NCBI RefSeq assembly: GCF_002479325.1
Contig: NZ_DLMO01000074.1
Location: 1-8,370 of the forward strand
Direction of reading: 5' to 3'
Length of the DNA stretch: 8,370 bases
Source of the DNA: Brevundimonas sp. UBA7534
GTDB lineage: Bacteria; Pseudomonadota; Alphaproteobacteria; Caulobacterales; Caulobacteraceae
This document shows, one piece after another, positions 5,690 through 8,370 of the stretch (the first letter of the stretch is position 1; every line of letters starts with the position of its first letter). The translations under genes were made by a program, and so were the position numbers. The notes under the pieces were generated by a model. It was not told the DNA's origin and did not search any database. It was given only the letters and a program-made list of their open reading frames with translations.

Positions 5690-6007
5690 ATGAGAACCTT
5701 GATCCTCGCCGCCGCGGCGTTCGCCCTCGGCGCCTGCCAGCCGGCCGCCGGGCCTGAGCCAGTCGACGCCCAGGCGGCCCCGGACGCTTCGGCGACCGCC
5801 GCGATGGACGCCGCCTCGGCCGTCACGCCGGAGCCGACCCCGGCGTCTCCGGTCGCTACGCCCGCCCCAGCCGCAACCCCGCGGGCCTCGGCGCCGCGAC
5901 CGGCCCGGCCCGCGCCGACGCCCGCGCCGACCCCTCCGCCCGCCGATCCGATGGCCGGCCATGACATGTCCAAGATGGACGGCATGACCATGCCGCCCCG
6001 GCAATAG
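5690..6007 (+). CDS. Small Met/His-rich lipoprotein, putative copper binder
   Basis: A 105-residue protein. Residues 1-16 are a lipoprotein signal with lipobox LGAC (cysteine 16), so the mature form should be membrane-anchored. Residues 17 to about 84 are a Pro/Ala/Thr-rich, probably disordered spacer. The C-terminus carries a compact metal-binding tail, ADPMAGHDMSKMDGMTMPP (85-103), with five Met and one His in the style of Cu(I)-binding Met motifs. The same wording (PADPxAGHDMS) occurs in the CopB repeats of this window. It looks like a copper-capturing tether reaching into the periplasm, but no characterised homologue comes to mind. TGAGGAAC upstream of the ATG is a good ribosome site. The CopC-like gene follows 27 bases later, so the two are likely co-transcribed. 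Confidence 0.8.
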   Translation: MRTLILAAAAFALGACQPAAGPEPVDAQAAPDASATAAMDAASAVTPEPTPASPVATPAPAATPRASAPRPARPAPTPAPTPPPADPMAGHDMSKMDGMTMPPRQ

Positions 6008-6034
6008 TTCGCGTAAAAACAGGAGCTCTCCCCC

Positions 6035-6448
6035 ATGAACCGCTTATATCTCGCCGGCCTCGTCGCTCTCGCGGCCCTCGGCCCCGTCTCGATCGCTCTG
6101 GCCCAGAGCCACTCCCACGCGGGCATGTCGATGCAGGATCACGCCGCCATGCCGGCCACGCCCGCGGCGAACGGCGTCACCACGACGCCGGCCGACAACG
6201 CCATGCTGGCCGCGTCCCCGACGGCCTTCTCCGTGACCTTTCCGCACGCCATGACCCTGACGTCGCTCAGACTGACGGGTCCCGCGGGTCCGTCCGTCGA
6301 TGTGGCCGTGCCGGCCGACGCCCCGCCGGCCGCGACGGTCAGCGCCCCCCTCCCCGTCCTGGCGCCCGGCTCCTGGTCCGCCGCCTGGGCCGCGAAGGGC
6401 GCCGATGGCCACCAGATGAACGGCCTCGTCCGTTTCATGGTTCACTGA
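6035..6448 (+). CDS. copC: CopC-like periplasmic copper-binding protein
   Basis: A 137-residue protein with a Sec signal peptide (cleavage at about 23/24, after ALA). Next comes a Met/His-rich segment, SHSHAGMSMQDHAAM (25-39), then a CopC-type beta-sandwich from about residue 48: TPADNAMLAASPTAFSVTF, MTLTSLRLTGPAG, LAPGSWSAAWAAKGADGHQM and NGLVRFMV. CopC proteins carry Cu(II) and sometimes Cu(I) in the periplasm. The DGH motif (D124, H126) of the Cu(II) site is kept, but the mature N-terminal His that normally completes the site directly before the first strand is missing; the His/Met extension may replace it. AGGAG lies nine bases upstream of the ATG. It is the last gene before the terminator at 6495-6525. 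No copD follows, unlike many cop operons. Confidence 0.88.
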   Translation: MNRLYLAGLVALAALGPVSIALAQSHSHAGMSMQDHAAMPATPAANGVTTTPADNAMLAASPTAFSVTFPHAMTLTSLRLTGPAGPSVDVAVPADAPPAATVSAPLPVLAPGSWSAAWAAKGADGHQMNGLVRFMVH

Positions 6449-6494
6449 AGGGTCGGCCTCCAGCCTCCTGAGGGGCCGAAGCCTGATGTGAAGG

Positions 6495-6525
6495 AACGCC
6501 GCGCGGCTTGCTGCGCGGCGTTTTT
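6495..6525 (+). terminator. Intrinsic terminator after copC
   Basis: AACGCCGCGC (6495-6504) and GCGCGGCGTT (6513-6522) form a perfect 10-bp stem around an eight-base loop, with a T-run at 6521-6525. It ends the rightward operon 47 bases after the copC stop. The opposite strand has no T-run, so it should not serve copB. Confidence 0.92.
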
Positions 6526-6697
6526 CGCCGCCGATCGACTCGCGTCCGCGGGATCTCGGCCGCGGTCAGCCGGTCCGATCGACGCCAGGGCGGCGGTCGG
6601 CCAGCGTGTCGTCGGGATTCATTACGACAGCTACAATGTCTGGGCGCGCCGGCTGCCGGAGGCGTCCGGCGACCAGCTGCCGGCCGACCGTCCGCCG

Positions 6698-8167
6698 CTA
6701 GAACCAGGCCCGGATTCCGACGACCAGCCGGGTGTCTTCCGAGCTTCGCCCATCGGCTTCCAGAAAGTCCGCCGTATCGCCGAAGCTCCTGGTCCATTCG
6801 ACGCCGATGTAGGGCGCGAACTCCTTGTGGAATTCATATCGCAGCCGGACCCCGACCTGGAGCGACGACAGGCCGGACCCGATTCGGAGTTCGGGGATGT
6901 CCTCGGCCGACAGCACCACTTCGGCCCGGGGCTGGACGATCCAGCGATTGGTGATCCGTTGATCGTATTCAGCCTCCGCCCGCGCCGTGAGCTCGCCCTT
7001 GTTGGACAGGAAGGCCGCCGCATCGACCTCGAACCAGTAGGGCGCCAGGCCCTGGACGCCGACGACCAGATCCGTCCGGTCGCCTTCCGGCCGCCAGGTC
7101 TGCCGCACGCCGGTCTGGAAGTCGAAGAAGGGCCGGAAGGCCCGGCTGTAGAGGGCCTGGATCTCGGCTTCCTCGACCTCGCCGTCGAAGGCGCCTTCCC
7201 CTTCGGACTTCCACCAGAAGCGGTTGATGTCGCCGCCGGTCCAGCCCTGGGCGTCCCAGGCGTAGGCGTCTTCGCCGTCGGCGAAGGTTGCTTCGAGCTG
7301 ATCCATGACCACGGCCGTCGTCCGCACGTCGCCATTCTCGACGCGAAGCTGTTCGCGGGCCGCCGCCATTTCGGCGGGATCGAACAACAGGTCGGCGGCA
7401 TGGGCCGGACCGCTGGTCGCGCCGGGCGGAGGGGGCGTTTCCGGCGGGCGCCCCGGATTGTCCGCGCTGGTCGGCACGTCGGGCGGCATGGCCATGCCCG
7501 ACATGTCGTGACCCGCGGGCGTCTGGCCCATCGTCGACATGTCGTGCCCAGCGTGGGGGTCCGCCGGGACGGTCGGAGCCGGCTGTTGGCCGGCTTGCAT
7601 GGTCGACATGTCATGACCCGCCGGCATGGCCGGAGCGGGCTGCGTCTGGCCCGTCGTCGACATGTCGTGCCCCGCGTGGGGGTCCGCCGGGACGGTCGGG
7701 GCCGGCTGTTGGCCCGCTTGCATGCTCGACATGTCATGACCTGCCGGCATGGCCGGGGCGGGCTGCGTCTGGCCCGTCGTCGACATGTCGTGCCCCGCGT
7801 GGGGGTCCGCCGGGACGGTCGGGGCCGGCTGTTGGCCGGCTTGCATGCTCGACATGTCATGACCCGCCGGCATGGCCGGGGCGGGCTGCGTCTGGCCCGT
7901 CGTCGAGATGTCGTGCCCGGCGTGCGGATCCGCCGCCGCCGGCGCGCGCTCGGGCACGGCGCCGGTTGGGCAGACCGGCGCGCCGGGCGTTCCGACCCGG
8001 GACGGATCCGCTGTTGCCGCCCCGCGCCGGACGCAACCGGCGGGCAGCTGGCCGGCGGGCCGGGCCGCGCCCGGCGCGGGAACGTGCCCGGCGTGGCTCT
8101 GTGCGAACACCGGACTGGCCGAGGCCGCAAGGAGCAGGGGGATGAGACCGACGGAGCGGCGGATCAT
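6698..8167 (-). CDS. copB: CopB/PcoB outer-membrane copper resistance protein
   Basis: A 489-residue protein. Residues 1-22 are a Sec signal ending SPVFA. Residues 23 to about 255 are a long His/Met/Pro-rich region with three near-identical 41-residue repeats and a partial fourth, bearing eight GHD(M/I) motifs. Residues about 256-489 are the CopB family beta-barrel domain: LLFDPAEMAAAREQLRVENG, INRFWWKSEGEG, IQALYSRAFRPFFDFQTGVR, YWFEVDAAAFLSNKGE, LRYEFHKEFAPYIGVEW, ending in IRAWF with the C-terminal Phe used for outer-membrane insertion. CopB/PcoB works with the oxidase CopA to bind or export copper at the outer membrane. The N-terminal region is unusually long for the family. The ATG overlaps the copA stop (ATGA), with GGAG seven bases upstream, so translation is coupled. 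C45 and C66 are the only Cys in the linker. No terminator is seen downstream. Confidence 0.93.
   Translation of the reverse strand: MIRRSVGLIPLLLAASASPVFAQSHAGHVPAPGAARPAGQLPAGCVRRGAATADPSRVGTPGAPVCPTGAVPERAPAAADPHAGHDISTTGQTQPAPAMPAGHDMSSMQAGQQPAPTVPADPHAGHDMSTTGQTQPAPAMPAGHDMSSMQAGQQPAPTVPADPHAGHDMSTTGQTQPAPAMPAGHDMSTMQAGQQPAPTVPADPHAGHDMSTMGQTPAGHDMSGMAMPPDVPTSADNPGRPPETPPPPGATSGPAHAADLLFDPAEMAAAREQLRVENGDVRTTAVVMDQLEATFADGEDAYAWDAQGWTGGDINRFWWKSEGEGAFDGEVEEAEIQALYSRAFRPFFDFQTGVRQTWRPEGDRTDLVVGVQGLAPYWFEVDAAAFLSNKGELTARAEAEYDQRITNRWIVQPRAEVVLSAEDIPELRIGSGLSSLQVGVRLRYEFHKEFAPYIGVEWTRSFGDTADFLEADGRSSEDTRLVVGIRAWF
7481..7930 (-). repeat. 123-bp tandem repeat encoding copper-motif units in copB
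   Basis: Three 123-bp units (7808-7930, 7685-7807, 7562-7684) and a shortened fourth (7481-7561) encode residues 80-120, 121-161, 162-202 and 203-229. Each full unit contains two motifs, PHAGHDM and PAGHDMSSM, separated by Pro/Gln/Ala linkers. The units differ by only a few bases, which points to recent expansion by slippage or unequal recombination, and copy number may vary between strains. Confidence 0.9.
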
Positions 8168-8370
8168 GATGAAGCTCCAGCCAGGGGGCGAACGGTGACG
8201 ACATTGAACATGCCGGCGTGCATGTGCATCAGCAGATGGCAGTGGAAGGCCCAGTCGCCGGGCGCGTCGGCGGTCAGGTCGAAGGTCACCTTCGAGCCCG
8301 GCGCGACGTTGACTGTGTGCTTAAGCGGCTGATGCCCGGCAGGGCCGCCGGTCACCAGCTCGAAGAAGTG
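8164..8370 (-). CDS. copA: CopA multicopper oxidase, C-terminal end (partial)
   Basis: The frame is open to the right edge of the window, so only the last 68 residues are visible. They read HFFELVTGG, KHTVNVAPGSKVTFDLTADA and DWAFHCHLLMHMHAGMF. The HCHLLMHMHAGM stretch matches the fourth copper-binding motif of multicopper oxidases (HCHxxxHxxxxM), holding the type-1 copper Cys and Met ligands and type-3 His ligands. CopA-family enzymes are periplasmic, usually Tat-exported, and oxidise Cu(I) to the less toxic Cu(II). The stop overlaps the copB start by four bases, forming the classic copAB pair. An internal GTG at 8355 is not the start. Confidence 0.93.
   Translation of the reverse strand, partial: HFFELVTGGPAGHQPLKHTVNVAPGSKVTFDLTADAPGDWAFHCHLLMHMHAGMFNVVTVRPLAGASS

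Noticed and set aside
6600..6640. CGTAAT on the minus strand at about 6620
   Set aside because: No CGAGGG lies 16 bases before it, and it points to no gene start.
6526..6697. Possible gene remnant between the terminator and copB
   Set aside because: The stretch is open in one plus-strand frame but has no supported start, ribosome site or recognisable motif. The GCCGGA/TCCGGC hairpin at 6655-6670 lacks a T-run, so I do not call it a copB terminator.
6631..8130. A 499-codon minus-strand frame overlapping copB
   Set aside because: It is a frame-shifted reading of copB with Arg/Pro/Ser-rich composition and no recognisable domain.
6488..8332. A 614-codon open frame on the plus strand across copB
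   Set aside because: It is the antisense image of the copB repeats, kept open by GC-rich codon bias. It overlaps the copC terminator, has repetitive Arg/His/Val composition and matches no domain, while the minus-strand frame is a clear CopB with signal peptide.

Overview
The window is GC-rich (very roughly two-thirds G+C by eye) and reads like an alphaproteobacterial chromosome or island; gene content and codon use suggest a Caulobacterales-type host (Brevundimonas, Phenylobacterium, Caulobacter). The host is an inference from style, since no rRNA or tRNA is present. Most of the window is a copper-handling island built around an ECF sigma-factor control module.

Layout: (1) 145-1437 (+), a 430-residue probable nuclease of the PD-(D/E)XK type with a helix-hairpin-helix-like segment. 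It is unrelated to metals and probably marks the flank of the island. (2) 1479-4044 (-), four genes read leftwards from 4044: an exported Met/His-rich DUF2231 membrane protein, a secreted NTF2/SnoaL-like protein with a His-rich linker, a DUF411 metal-binding protein and a PepSY membrane protein. (3) 4161-5466 (+), a CnrY/CnrX/CnrH-like regulatory operon: small membrane anti-sigma candidate, periplasmic metal sensor, and an ECF sigma factor. The sigma frame is cut by an in-frame TAG followed at once by ATG, between its sigma-2 and sigma-4 domains. (4) 5690-6448 (+), a small Met/His-rich lipoprotein and a CopC-like protein, closed by a strong intrinsic terminator at 6495-6525. (5) 6698-8370 (-), copB with a 41-residue tandem His/Met repeat, and the C-terminal end of copA, which runs off the right edge.

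The main discovery is a repeated promoter-like element, CGAGGG-16 nt-CGTA(G/A)T. It occurs three times: twice back to back between the regulatory operon and the leftward operon, where the two -35-like hexamers fuse into the 14-bp palindrome CCCTCGATCGAGGG, and once upstream of the lipoprotein-copC pair. Spacer length is identical in all three, and each lies at a sensible distance from a start codon. I infer that this is the promoter of the local ECF sigma factor, so one metal signal would switch on the sensor operon, the four-gene membrane/periplasm operon and the lipoprotein-copC operon together. A promoter for copAB would lie outside the window.

Working model (inference): CnrX-like sensor binds metal in the periplasm, CnrY-like protein releases the sigma factor, and the sigma factor drives periplasmic and outer-membrane copper binding, oxidation and export. 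Whether the sigma factor works depends on the TAG: it may be a dead gene, a suppressed stop, a sequencing error, or a genuine two-piece sigma factor. Positions 1-144, 5467-5689 (apart from the promoter and hairpin listed) and 6526-6697 hold no gene I can support.
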